Part shown: piece after piece, positions 1 to 7,954 of the stretch
Numbering within the stretch: position 1 is the stretch's first letter
Layout: each line of letters opens with the position of its first letter
NCBI GenBank assembly: GCA_031270925.1
Contig: JAISWY010000226.1
Span: 1 to 7,957 of the forward strand
Length of the DNA: 7,957 bases
Source: Candidatus Symbiothrix sp.
GTDB taxonomy: Bacteria > Bacteroidota > Bacteroidia > Bacteroidales > Azobacteroidaceae
Direction of reading: 5' to 3'
Program-made: the position numbers and the translations under genes
The notes under the pieces: generated by a model
Database searches by the model: none
Told to the model about the DNA's origin: nothing
What the model saw: the letters and a program-made list of their open reading frames with translations, nothing else

Positions 1-140
1 CCCTGATTGGCGCTTTTCAAATCGAGGATAGCGCCCTCGTGGGGGTTGTCTGTGGAACTGCCGCCGATACTAACTTGTGCGTTTGCACTTGCTACTCCCA
101 TTATAATGAGTAACAGTGATAAAAGATTACACTTCTTCAT
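1..140 (-). CDS. Exported protein, N-terminal fragment (runs off the window)
   Basis: The reading frame begins at an ATG (138-140 on the complement) and stays open to the window edge, giving 46 complete codons; the rest lies outside. Residues 1-21 form a clear Sec signal peptide: Met-Lys-Lys, a hydrophobic core (LLSLLLIIMGVA) and a small-residue ANA before a likely cleavage ahead of Gln22. The mature start reads QVSIGGSSTDNPHEGAILDLKSANQG. Openings of this kind, ending in 'GAxLDLxS.N.G', are common in exported Bacteroidota proteins of several architectures, so the start does not fix the function. No catalytic or binding domain can be seen in so short a piece. A promoter-like site lies upstream at 203-236. 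Export is well supported; the role is unknown. Confidence 0.75.
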   Translation of the reverse strand, partial: MKKCNLLSLLLIIMGVASANAQVSIGGSSTDNPHEGAILDLKSANQ

Positions 141-202
141 TTCTTTTTTTTTAATTATTAATTGATACTTTCAACTTCTTGTGTTTATTGCTTTTTCGGC
201 TG

Positions 203-236
203 CAAAGATAAATAAAATAAGGCTTAATTATACAAA
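203..236 (-). promoter_or_regulatory. Bacteroidota-type promoter for the exported protein gene
   Basis: On the minus strand, positions 210-203 read TATCTTTG, an exact match to the Bacteroidota -7 motif TAnnTTTG. A TTTG box follows at 236-233, 22 bases upstream, slightly longer than the usual spacing of about 19-21. Transcription would start near 196-198, leaving a leader of roughly 55 bases. The leader next to the ATG is A-rich on the coding strand, with no clear Shine-Dalgarno sequence. Inferred from motif match only. Confidence 0.55.
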
Positions 237-314
237 TTTCATACGAAAAGTTGTGGTTAAATCTTTTTTGAGGTGCTATTGTTGTAAGTACAGGGATAAT
301 CAATGTGTGAATCA

Positions 315-394
315 GATGTCTCGACTTCGCTACGCTCGACATGACGCGGCGTCCCGTCATGTCGACCAAGGGAGCGAAGCGAAGTCGAGACATC
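315..394. repeat. Long imperfect palindrome, REP-like intergenic repeat
   Basis: The outer arm GATGTCTCGACTTCGCT (315-331) is perfectly complementary to 378-394, 17 base pairs. An inner arm TCGACATGACG (336-346) pairs with 355-365, 11 base pairs, around an 8-base loop (347-354). Between outer and inner stems the left side has 4 unpaired bases (332-335) and the right side 12 (366-377), so the hairpin has an asymmetric bulge. It can be read as two head-to-head copies of a unit of box A (17 nt) plus box B (11 nt). A single unit recurs at 7799-7840. This resembles the dispersed palindromic repeats of many bacterial genomes; genome-wide copy number cannot be judged here. Confidence 0.85.
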
Positions 395-471
395 CAATTT
401 TAATTCAGCCGGTAAAACGGAGTTTTGTACGTTTATAAAAGAAATAAAGTGTGTAATCGAAAATTTAATGC

Positions 472-479
472 TAACTTTG
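472..479 (+). promoter_or_regulatory. -7 promoter element for rfbD (and possibly the hut genes)
   Basis: TAACTTTG matches the Bacteroidota -7 motif TAnnTTTG. No good TTTG box is present about 19-22 bases upstream, so this is half a promoter by sequence. If used, transcription starts near 483-486. That lies downstream of the in-frame ATG at 468 and only a few bases before the ATG at 492, which argues that translation starts at 492 or 501. No comparable motif was found in the 35-base rfbD-hutU gap, so the hut genes may depend on this promoter or on an unrecognised one inside rfbD. Confidence 0.45.
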
Positions 480-500
480 CACATTCTACAAATGAATATT

Positions 501-1367
501 ATGGCAAAAAACATTCTAATTACAGGCGCAAAAGGACAATTGGGTAGCGAATTAAGCAATCTTTTTGAAAATTATCCCGAATTGCGATTCTTTCCGACCG
601 ATATTGATACATTGGATTTAACCGATAAACAAGCGATTAGTGATTTTGTAAGCGCAAATCAAATCGATTATGTCGTGAATTGCGCCGCCTATACCGCCGT
701 GGATAAAGCGGAAGATGATGCGGATTTGTGTTACAAAATCAACCGCGATGCTGTGCAGAATTTGGCGGAAGCAGCCGTCGGCAAAGCGAAAATCCTCCAC
801 GTTTCGACTGATTATGTCTTCGCAGGAGACGGCAATCGTCCTTACATTGAAACCGATCCGACGAATCCGCAATCGGTTTACGGAAAAAGCAAACGCGCCG
901 GCGAAGAAATTCTCTTGCAGGTTTGTCCCGAAAGTATTATCGTGCGCACAGCTTGGCTCTATTCGATTTACGGCAATAATTTTGTCAAAACGATGATTCG
1001 CTTGGGAAAAGAGCGTTCGGATTTGAATGTGGTTTCCGATCAGAAAGGAACGCCTACTTACGCTGCCGATTTGGCGCAAGCTTTACTTTCCATTATCAAT
1101 TTTTCCGAAAAAAATCAAAATTTCCCCGCCGGAATTTACCATTACAGCAACGAAGGCATTACGTCTTGGTTTGAGTTTACGCAAAAAATTCACGAATTGG
1201 CCGGCATTACCGCGTGTACCGTGCATCCGATTCCGACCGATCAATATCCGACCAAAGCGGCTCGGCCAATGTATAGCGTTTTGGATAAAACGAAAATCAA
1301 GCAAACGTTCAACTTGGCGATTCCTCAATGGGAAAACAGTCTGGACAAATGTATCGGCCTGCTTTGA
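501..1367 (+). CDS. rfbD: dTDP-4-dehydrorhamnose reductase (RmlD/RfbD)
   Basis: Catalyses the last step of dTDP-L-rhamnose synthesis, the NAD(P)H-dependent reduction of dTDP-4-dehydro-6-deoxy-L-mannose (EC 1.1.1.133), in the cytoplasm, supplying rhamnose for surface polysaccharides. From ATG 501 the protein has 288 residues, normal for the family. It shows the Rossmann motif GAKGQLG (9-15), NCAAYTAVDKAE (60-71), the STDYVF segment with Ser102/Thr103, and the short-chain dehydrogenase YxxxK pair Tyr127/Lys131. Starts at 468 and 492 are also in frame. I prefer 501 because MAKNILITG fits the usual family N-terminus and because the -7 element at 472-479 puts the ATG at 468 upstream of transcription. 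The other rhamnose genes (rfbA, rfbB, rfbC) are absent here. hutU follows after 35 bases. The function is secure; the start is less so. Confidence 0.93.
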   Translation: MAKNILITGAKGQLGSELSNLFENYPELRFFPTDIDTLDLTDKQAISDFVSANQIDYVVNCAAYTAVDKAEDDADLCYKINRDAVQNLAEAAVGKAKILHVSTDYVFAGDGNRPYIETDPTNPQSVYGKSKRAGEEILLQVCPESIIVRTAWLYSIYGNNFVKTMIRLGKERSDLNVVSDQKGTPTYAADLAQALLSIINFSEKNQNFPAGIYHYSNEGITSWFEFTQKIHELAGITACTVHPIPTDQYPTKAARPMYSVLDKTKIKQTFNLAIPQWENSLDKCIGLL

Positions 1368-1402
1368 TTTTCTTAGATTTACAAACTCAAAAAACCACAA
1401 AA

Positions 1403-3364
<1,962 letters not shown>

Positions 3365-3377
3365 ATCGAACAGCAAA

Positions 3378-4274
3378 ATGGATAAAATTGTAGAATGTGT
3401 CCCCAATTTCAGCGAGGGACGCGATTTGGAAAAAGTAGAACGCATCGTGAGCGCTTTCCGTGCCAAGGAAAACATCAAACTGCTTGATTACAGCAGTGAT
3501 AAAGACCACAACCGGATGGTCGTTACCCTGATTGGCGAAGCCGAAGCCGTGAAAAATACGCTTATCGAAGCCGTCGGAATCGCCGTCCGAGAAATCAATT
3601 TGACAAAACACCAAGGTCAGCACCCGCGAATGGGCGCCGCCGATGTGATTCCGTTTATCCCTATCAAAGGTATGACGATGGACGAGGCCGACGCTTTGGC
3701 CAAGGATGTAGCCCAAAGATTGGCCGAAAAATACGATTTGCCCATTTATTTGTATGAAAAATCGGCTTCTGCTGAACATCGTCAGAATTTGGCGAACGTC
3801 CGCAAAGGCGAATTTGAAGGATTGGTCGGAAAAATGAAATTGCCTGAATGGAAACCCGATTTCGGCCCCGGAGAACCTCATCCTACTGCCGGCGCTTCCA
3901 TCGTAGGCGCCCGGATGCCTTTAATTGCGTTCAACGTGAATCTGCATACAACAAATTTGGAGATTGCCGATAAAATCGCGAAAAAAGTCCGTTTCATCGG
4001 CGGCGGATTGCGTTTCTGCAAGGCCATGGGCGTTGATTTGAATGGCCAAAACAGGGTTCAAGTATCGATGAATTTGACGGATTATACGAAAACGGCCATC
4101 TATCAAGCCGTTGAAATGGTGCGTTTTGAAGCGCAACGCTACGGCGTGAATGTGGCCGGTTGCGAACTCATCGGATTAGTCCCTTTGCAAGCCCTTGTCG
4201 ATACCGCTTCTTACTATTTGGGATTGGAAAATTTCTCGACAAAACAAATCTTGGAATCGCATTTAATAGAATAA
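3378..4274 (+). CDS. ftcD: Glutamate formimidoyltransferase (formiminotransferase domain only)
   Basis: Transfers the formimino group of N-formimino-L-glutamate to tetrahydrofolate, giving glutamate and 5-formimino-THF (EC 2.1.2.5). The 298-residue protein covers only the two formiminotransferase subdomains. It lacks the cyclodeaminase half found in animal FTCD, which is supplied by fchA downstream. Visible family signatures are ECVPNFSEGR (6-15), DHNR (43-46), HQGQHPRMGAADVIPFIP (78-95) and GARMPLIAFNVNL. His82 falls in the HPRMG motif, at the same number as the catalytic histidine reported for the porcine enzyme. The ATG at 3378 is preferred over an in-frame ATG at 3348, because the latter overlaps the end of hutU and adds ten residues not expected in the family. 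Gaps of 13 bases to hutU and 11 to hutI suggest one transcript. Confidence 0.95.
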   Translation: MDKIVECVPNFSEGRDLEKVERIVSAFRAKENIKLLDYSSDKDHNRMVVTLIGEAEAVKNTLIEAVGIAVREINLTKHQGQHPRMGAADVIPFIPIKGMTMDEADALAKDVAQRLAEKYDLPIYLYEKSASAEHRQNLANVRKGEFEGLVGKMKLPEWKPDFGPGEPHPTAGASIVGARMPLIAFNVNLHTTNLEIADKIAKKVRFIGGGLRFCKAMGVDLNGQNRVQVSMNLTDYTKTAIYQAVEMVRFEAQRYGVNVAGCELIGLVPLQALVDTASYYLGLENFSTKQILESHLIE

Positions 4275-4285
4275 GTAGAACACGG

Positions 4286-5536
4286 ATGAACTGCATCATC
4301 AAAAATATCACACAATTGGTAACTTGTTCGGGCTTCTCGGCCAAACACGGTAAGGCGATGTCCGATTTAGGCATTATCGAAAACGGAAAAGTGGTCGTAA
4401 GCAATGGCATAATCGTTTTCGTCGGAAAAACCGAAGACGATTTTCCGATTGACAACCCGGATGATTACGAAATGATCGACGCTACGGGCAAAGCCGTGCT
4501 GCCCGGATTCGTCGATTCGCACACCCATTTCGTTTTCGGCGGTTATCGCGAAGAAGAATTTGCGTGGCGGATGCGCGGCGACAGCTACATGTCTATCATG
4601 GAGCGCGGCGGCGGCATTTACAGCACCGTTGAAGCCACACGCCAAACCTCGTTTGAAGAACTGAAATTCCGGGCGAAACGGCGCTTGGATAAGATGTTGG
4701 CGATGGGTGTTACTACCGTCGAAGGAAAAAGCGGCTACGGATTGGACAAAGAAACCGAATTAAAGCAACTGCGCGTGATGCAATCCTTGAATGTAGAACA
4801 TCCGGTCGAAGTGATTCCGAGTTATTTGGGCGCACACGCCATCCCAAAACCATTTTCCGAAAACGGTTACATCAATTTCATGTTGCGCGAAGTTTTGCCG
4901 GTTATCCGCCAAGAAAATTTGGCCGGAAATTGCGATATATTCTGCGAAAAAGGCGTTTTCGGAATCAAAAACTCGCGTCGTTTCCTATCCGAAGCGCAAG
5001 GGATGGGATTTCAAATCAAGTTACATGCCGACGAAATTGCAACAACAGGCGGCGCTGAGTTGGCCGTCGAATTGGGCGCTTTATCGGCCGATCATCTGTT
5101 GCAGGCATCCGAACAAGGTATTCGCGCCTTAGCCGAAAGCAATACCGTGGCAACCCTTTTGCCCTGCACCGCCTTTTCCTTAAAAGAAAACTACGCGCAG
5201 GGGCGGAAGATGATTGACGCCGGTTGCGCCGTAGCTTTGGCGACCGATTTCAACCCCGGCAGTTGCTTCACGGCCTCTATCCCGTTGACCATCGCTTTGG
5301 CTTGCATCTATATGCAACTCTCGCCCGAAGAAGCAGTTACGGCGCTGACTATCAATGCGGCGGCGGCTTTGGGACGGGCGGATACTATCGGCAGTATCAA
5401 CGTCGGAAAACGAGGAAACTTGATTGTTTTGGAATATCCGTCTTACCGGTTTTTGCCTTATCACATAGGAATGAATTGTGTGGAACGGGTTTTGCCGTAT
5501 GGAAATAATATTGTAAATATAAATAGCTATTTATGA
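4286..5536 (+). CDS. hutI: Imidazolonepropionase
   Basis: Hydrolyses 4-imidazolone-5-propionate to N-formimino-L-glutamate (EC 3.5.2.7), the third step of histidine breakdown. This is a 416-residue amidohydrolase-superfamily metalloenzyme of normal length. Metal-site residues are visible: His79 and His81 in VDSHTH, His247 with Glu250 in LHADE, and Asp321 in ATDFNPGS. Substrate-pocket positions seen in solved family members also appear: Arg88, Tyr151 in GKSGYG, and His184 in LGAH. SADHLL (267-272) is a further family motif. The ATG at 4286 gives an N-terminus of the family type. The frame is open upstream to 4160, but that would run through the end of ftcD. The stop overlaps the fchA start as ATGA (5533-5536), suggesting translational coupling. 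Confidence 0.96.
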   Translation: MNCIIKNITQLVTCSGFSAKHGKAMSDLGIIENGKVVVSNGIIVFVGKTEDDFPIDNPDDYEMIDATGKAVLPGFVDSHTHFVFGGYREEEFAWRMRGDSYMSIMERGGGIYSTVEATRQTSFEELKFRAKRRLDKMLAMGVTTVEGKSGYGLDKETELKQLRVMQSLNVEHPVEVIPSYLGAHAIPKPFSENGYINFMLREVLPVIRQENLAGNCDIFCEKGVFGIKNSRRFLSEAQGMGFQIKLHADEIATTGGAELAVELGALSADHLLQASEQGIRALAESNTVATLLPCTAFSLKENYAQGRKMIDAGCAVALATDFNPGSCFTASIPLTIALACIYMQLSPEEAVTALTINAAAALGRADTIGSINVGKRGNLIVLEYPSYRFLPYHIGMNCVERVLPYGNNIVNINSYL

Positions 5537-6171
5537 AGCAATTACAAGAATTGACAGTTAAAGAATTTTTACTAACCACCGCCGGAGATGATCCTGTTCC
5601 CGGTGGCGGTAGCGTTTCCGCCCTCTGCGGAGCATTGGCAGCCGCATTAAGTCAAATGATTACGAACCTGACTGTCGGACGGAAAAAATACGCCGATGTG
5701 GAAGAAAACATGAAAGAACTGGCAGCCGTTTTCAATTCCTATTTGGATGAGTTGGCACAACTAATCGACCGCGATTCCGATGCCTACGACACGGTTTTTG
5801 CCGCTTACAAGCTGCCGAAAGAAACCGATGAGGAAAAAGCCCTTCGCTCGCAACGCATACGGGAAGCTACGAAAATCGCCGCCGAAATTCCCTTGCAAAC
5901 GGCGCAAAAAGCCTGTCGCCTGATGGATTTTATCGCCATCGTTGCCAAAATGGGCAACCAAAATGCAATAACCGATGCTTGCGTGGCGATGATGTGTGCG
6001 CGGACGGCCGCTTTAGGAGCTTTGTTGAATGTCCGTATCAACCTAAACGCTTTGCAAGATACGGAATACATCGAAAAATTACGCTCCGAAGCCGATGCTT
6101 TGGAAACAAAAGCCATTGAAAAAGAAAGGAAGCTATTGCAATCGGTCGCTCATTCGTTTTTCATCCAATAA
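5533..6171 (+). CDS. fchA: Formimidoyltetrahydrofolate cyclodeaminase
   Basis: Converts 5-formimino-THF to 5,10-methenyl-THF with release of ammonia (EC 4.3.1.4), completing the transfer of the histidine ring carbon to the folate pool. The 212-residue, mainly helical protein matches the stand-alone cyclodeaminase family in length. It has the glycine-rich PVPGGGSVSA segment (21-30) and GNQNAITDACVA (141-152), both characteristic. It pairs functionally with the ftcD product, the two together equalling animal FTCD. Its ATG overlaps the hutI stop by 4 bases, which fixes the start. The last 22 bases overlap the 3' end of the permease gene on the opposite strand, so no intrinsic terminator separates the two converging units. 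Confidence 0.94.
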   Translation: MKQLQELTVKEFLLTTAGDDPVPGGGSVSALCGALAAALSQMITNLTVGRKKYADVEENMKELAAVFNSYLDELAQLIDRDSDAYDTVFAAYKLPKETDEEKALRSQRIREATKIAAEIPLQTAQKACRLMDFIAIVAKMGNQNAITDACVAMMCARTAALGALLNVRINLNALQDTEYIEKLRSEADALETKAIEKERKLLQSVAHSFFIQ

Positions 6172-7364
6172 CGCACCGGATAGATAACTGCCAAAAAGCC
6201 GATGGTCAATACTGCGGCAAAAATAATGAGCAAATCCGTGATTTCCACTTTTACGGGATATGCGTCGATGGCAAACATCCCGCTTGTACCGAGTTTAATC
6301 CAACCGAAATATTGTTGTCCGAAACAAAGCAAAATGCCTGCGATAAGGCCTGTAACGGCTCCAACAGCCGAAATCATCCATCCTTCAAAAAGGAAAACAC
6401 GGGAAATCAAGCGGTTGTTGGCGCCCAGATTGCGCAATGTGGTGATGTCGTTTTTCTTATCGACCATCAACATCGATAGCGAGCCGATAAGGTTAAAGGC
6501 GGCAATCAACAAAATGAAGCAGAGCATCAGGAATGTTACCCATTTTTCGATGCTGATCATCCGGAAAGCCTCTTCCTGTTGCTCGAAGCGGTTTTTTACG
6601 ACAAAGTTTTCGCCCGCCAACCGACGGATTTTCTGTTTTGTTTCCGATAACGAAACGCCCGCTTTCAGCTTGATTTCCCAAGCGCTGACTTCCGTTTCGT
6701 AATCGAATAAATTCCGCGCCAGAGCGATTGGAACCAGCACGTAATTATCGTCGTAAACCGGCTCGTTCAGTATAAACAAATCGCCGATATAGGCGTATTC
6801 GGGCTTGAAATTCGCCAAAGGATTGGTCATGTTTACTTTTGCGTTCCGTTTCGGCGCATAAATCTCCAGCGCGGAAAGATAATTGGCGTTTACTCCCAAA
6901 ACGGCGGCCACACCCACGCCCAAAGTCGCCAAGGAAGATGTTTCGCCGTGCAACTCTAATTTTCCGCCAAAAAGGGCTTGTTCAATCGGAACCAATTGTG
7001 CAAAATTGTCGGAAACGCCTTTCAGCATAACCGGCATTTGTCGTTCACGATAGACCATTAAGGCATTGTCTTCGAGGGTTTCGGAAATGACTTCAATTTC
7101 AGGTAAGTTTTTGATTTCAAGGAATTTATCCGAATTGGGATTAAATACTTTTCCACTCGCAGGCGTTATTTTCAATTCCGGATCGAAAACCCCGAACATG
7201 CTCGCCCCAAACTCGCGAAAACCGTTGAAAACCGATAGCGTGCAAACCGTTGCAAGTGTTGCGACCGTCAATCCGCAAATCGCCACCATCGAAATAATAT
7301 TGATGGCGTTGTGCGACTTTTTCGAGAAAAGATAGCGTTTGGCTATGTAGAATGCCGGATTCAC
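6150..7364 (-). CDS. FtsX-family ABC permease, LolC/LolE type
   Basis: A 404-residue inner-membrane permease of a type VII (MacB/LolCE-like) ABC transporter. Four membrane segments are visible, at about 20-46, 275-300, 327-350 and 375-396, with a large soluble domain of roughly 225 residues between the first two. This is the LolC/LolE topology. The N-terminus (AKRYLFSKKSHNAINIIS) and the cytoplasmic stretch VDKKNDITTLRNLGAN (301-316), likely the helix contacting the ATPase, are typical. In Proteobacteria LolCDE extracts lipoproteins for transfer to the outer membrane; whether this protein does so is inference. No ATPase gene is present here. The start is GTG at 7362-7364, overlapping the rbfA stop as GTGA; the next Met (residue 26) would cut into the first membrane helix. 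Its 3' end overlaps fchA by 22 bases. Confidence 0.88.
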   Translation of the reverse strand: MNPAFYIAKRYLFSKKSHNAINIISMVAICGLTVATLATVCTLSVFNGFREFGASMFGVFDPELKITPASGKVFNPNSDKFLEIKNLPEIEVISETLEDNALMVYRERQMPVMLKGVSDNFAQLVPIEQALFGGKLELHGETSSLATLGVGVAAVLGVNANYLSALEIYAPKRNAKVNMTNPLANFKPEYAYIGDLFILNEPVYDDNYVLVPIALARNLFDYETEVSAWEIKLKAGVSLSETKQKIRRLAGENFVVKNRFEQQEEAFRMISIEKWVTFLMLCFILLIAAFNLIGSLSMLMVDKKNDITTLRNLGANNRLISRVFLFEGWMISAVGAVTGLIAGILLCFGQQYFGWIKLGTSGMFAIDAYPVKVEITDLLIIFAAVLTIGFLAVIYPVRYWMKNE

Positions 7365-7696
7365 GAACGAAGCAGTTGGTCGATATTTTCTAAATAATCA
7401 ATCGAATCGTCGATGAAAAAAGCCAATTCGGGGATGCGGCGCACTTGTTTTCCTATGCGGCCGCCCAACTCGAAGCGAATTGATTTTTTATTCTGATGAA
7501 TGTTCTCGAACAATTCGGCTCCCCGTTCGGATGGAAAAATGCTTAAATAGGCTTTTGCCAAGCCCAAATCGGGACTCATCCGTACTTTGGTAACCGTTAC
7601 CATCACTCCCGGCAACTGTTTGGTTTGCAGTAGAAAGATTTCGCTCAATTCCTTTTGAATCAGGCGTTCTATTTTTTGCAAGCGTTTGTTTTCCAT
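7361..7696 (-). CDS. rbfA: 30S ribosome-binding factor RbfA
   Basis: A small cytoplasmic KH-fold protein that binds the maturing 30S subunit near the 5' end of 16S rRNA and is needed for late assembly and cold adaptation. The 111-residue length is typical. Matching family features are the N-terminal helix RLQKIERLIQKELSEI (5-20), VTVTKVRMSPDLGLAKAYLS (33-52), the IRFELGGRIGKQVRRIPEL run (73-91) and FFIDDSIDY (93-101). The ATG at 7694-7696 lies about 17-18 bases downstream of the predicted transcription start, with no Shine-Dalgarno sequence. It is the first gene of a two-gene unit, its stop overlapping the permease start by 4 bases. As I recall, rbfA next to such a permease is common in Bacteroidota genomes. 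Confidence 0.93.
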   Translation of the reverse strand: MENKRLQKIERLIQKELSEIFLLQTKQLPGVMVTVTKVRMSPDLGLAKAYLSIFPSERGAELFENIHQNKKSIRFELGGRIGKQVRRIPELAFFIDDSIDYLENIDQLLRS

Positions 7697-7718
7697 TTCG
7701 ATAATTTTAATTGAAAGA

Positions 7719-7749
7719 CAAAAGTACGGAAATTTTCGTGGTTTGCAAA
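7719..7749 (-). promoter_or_regulatory. Bacteroidota-type promoter for rbfA and the permease
   Basis: On the minus strand, 7726-7719 reads TACTTTTG, an exact TAnnTTTG -7 element. A TTTG box sits at 7749-7746 with a 19-base spacer, giving both consensus boxes at standard spacing. The predicted transcription start near 7713-7715 leaves a leader of about 18 bases before rbfA. This is the best promoter match in the window. Confidence 0.7.
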
Positions 7750-7798
7750 AAGTTATGTTCTATGGTTAAGATTTTTCAAGGCAGCTCAATTAAAAGCA

Positions 7799-7840
7799 GA
7801 TGTCTCGACTTCGCTTCACTGCGCTCGACATGACGGGACG
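7799..7840. repeat. Half copy of the palindromic repeat seen at 315-394
   Basis: Box A GATGTCTCGACTTCGCT (7799-7815) is identical to the outer arm of the repeat at 315-394. Box B TCGACATGACG (7825-7835) is identical to its inner arm. The spacer between boxes is 9 bases here, against 4 and 12 in the two arms of the other copy. After box B the sequence GGACG follows the right-hand arm of the other copy. No inverted partner follows, so this unit is a solo half element. Confidence 0.85.
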
Positions 7841-7901
7841 GGCAGAGGAAAAAGGGAGGGAACAGGGCTCAGTTGCAACCCCCAGTGTTTAGCAGAAGCG
7901 A

Positions 7902-7916
7902 CAGACCGCAGGTCTG
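7902..7916. repeat. Short perfect palindrome CAGACC-GCA-GGTCTG
   Basis: A 6-base perfect inverted repeat with a 3-base loop, in non-coding sequence beyond the rbfA promoter. There is no T-run on either side, so it is a poor candidate for an intrinsic terminator. It may be part of a larger repeat unit that includes the neighbouring C-rich motifs. Confidence 0.6.
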
Positions 7917-7927
7917 AATGTTAATAA

Positions 7928-7954
7928 CCCCCAATGAAGCGAAGCGATTGGGGG
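7928..7954. repeat. Inverted repeat CCCCCAAT / ATTGGGGG with a GAAGCG loop
   Basis: The perfect 8-base arms CCCCCAAT (7928-7935) and ATTGGGGG (7947-7954) enclose the 11-base loop GAAGCGAAGCG, itself a tandem of GAAGCG. A variant of the left arm occurs 49 bases earlier: AACCCCCAGTG at 7877-7887 against AACCCCCAATG at 7926-7936, 10 of 11 identical. There is no U-tract, so a dispersed repeat is more likely than a terminator. The gene it might belong to lies beyond the window. Confidence 0.65.

Larger units (their letters stand above)
141..500. other. Divergent intergenic region
   Basis: These 360 bases separate the minus-strand exported-protein gene from rfbD. They are AT-rich except for the GC-rich palindrome at 315-394. 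They hold a minus-strand promoter-like site (203-236), the palindrome, and a plus-strand -7 motif (472-479). The palindrome lies upstream of both predicted transcription starts, so it is unlikely to terminate either transcript. Short open frames cross the palindrome on both strands, but they consist of repeat sequence and are not credible genes. I see no RNA gene. Confidence 0.6.

Noticed and set aside
315..394. Intrinsic transcription terminator
   Set aside because: The stem is strong, but no T-run follows on either strand, and the element lies upstream of both divergent transcripts.
315..394. CRISPR repeat
   Set aside because: There is no array of regularly spaced direct repeats and no cas genes; the copies are inverted with variable spacers.
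151..559. Small open frames on both strands crossing the intergenic region
   Set aside because: Much of each frame is repeat-derived (Ser-Arg-Leu-Arg / Ser-Arg-His runs from the palindrome). They overlap both predicted promoters and have no homology-like features.
618..1079. Minus-strand open frame of 153 codons opposite rfbD
   Set aside because: It is the reverse shadow of rfbD, with no family motif and no promoter or leader of its own.
1368..1402. Separate promoter for hutU in the rfbD-hutU gap
   Set aside because: No TAnnTTTG match was found there; TAGATTTA is too far from the motif.
3526..3537. CCCTGATTGGCG shared with positions 1-12
   Set aside because: A 12-base match in unrelated coding frames on opposite strands, with no extension either side; treated as chance.
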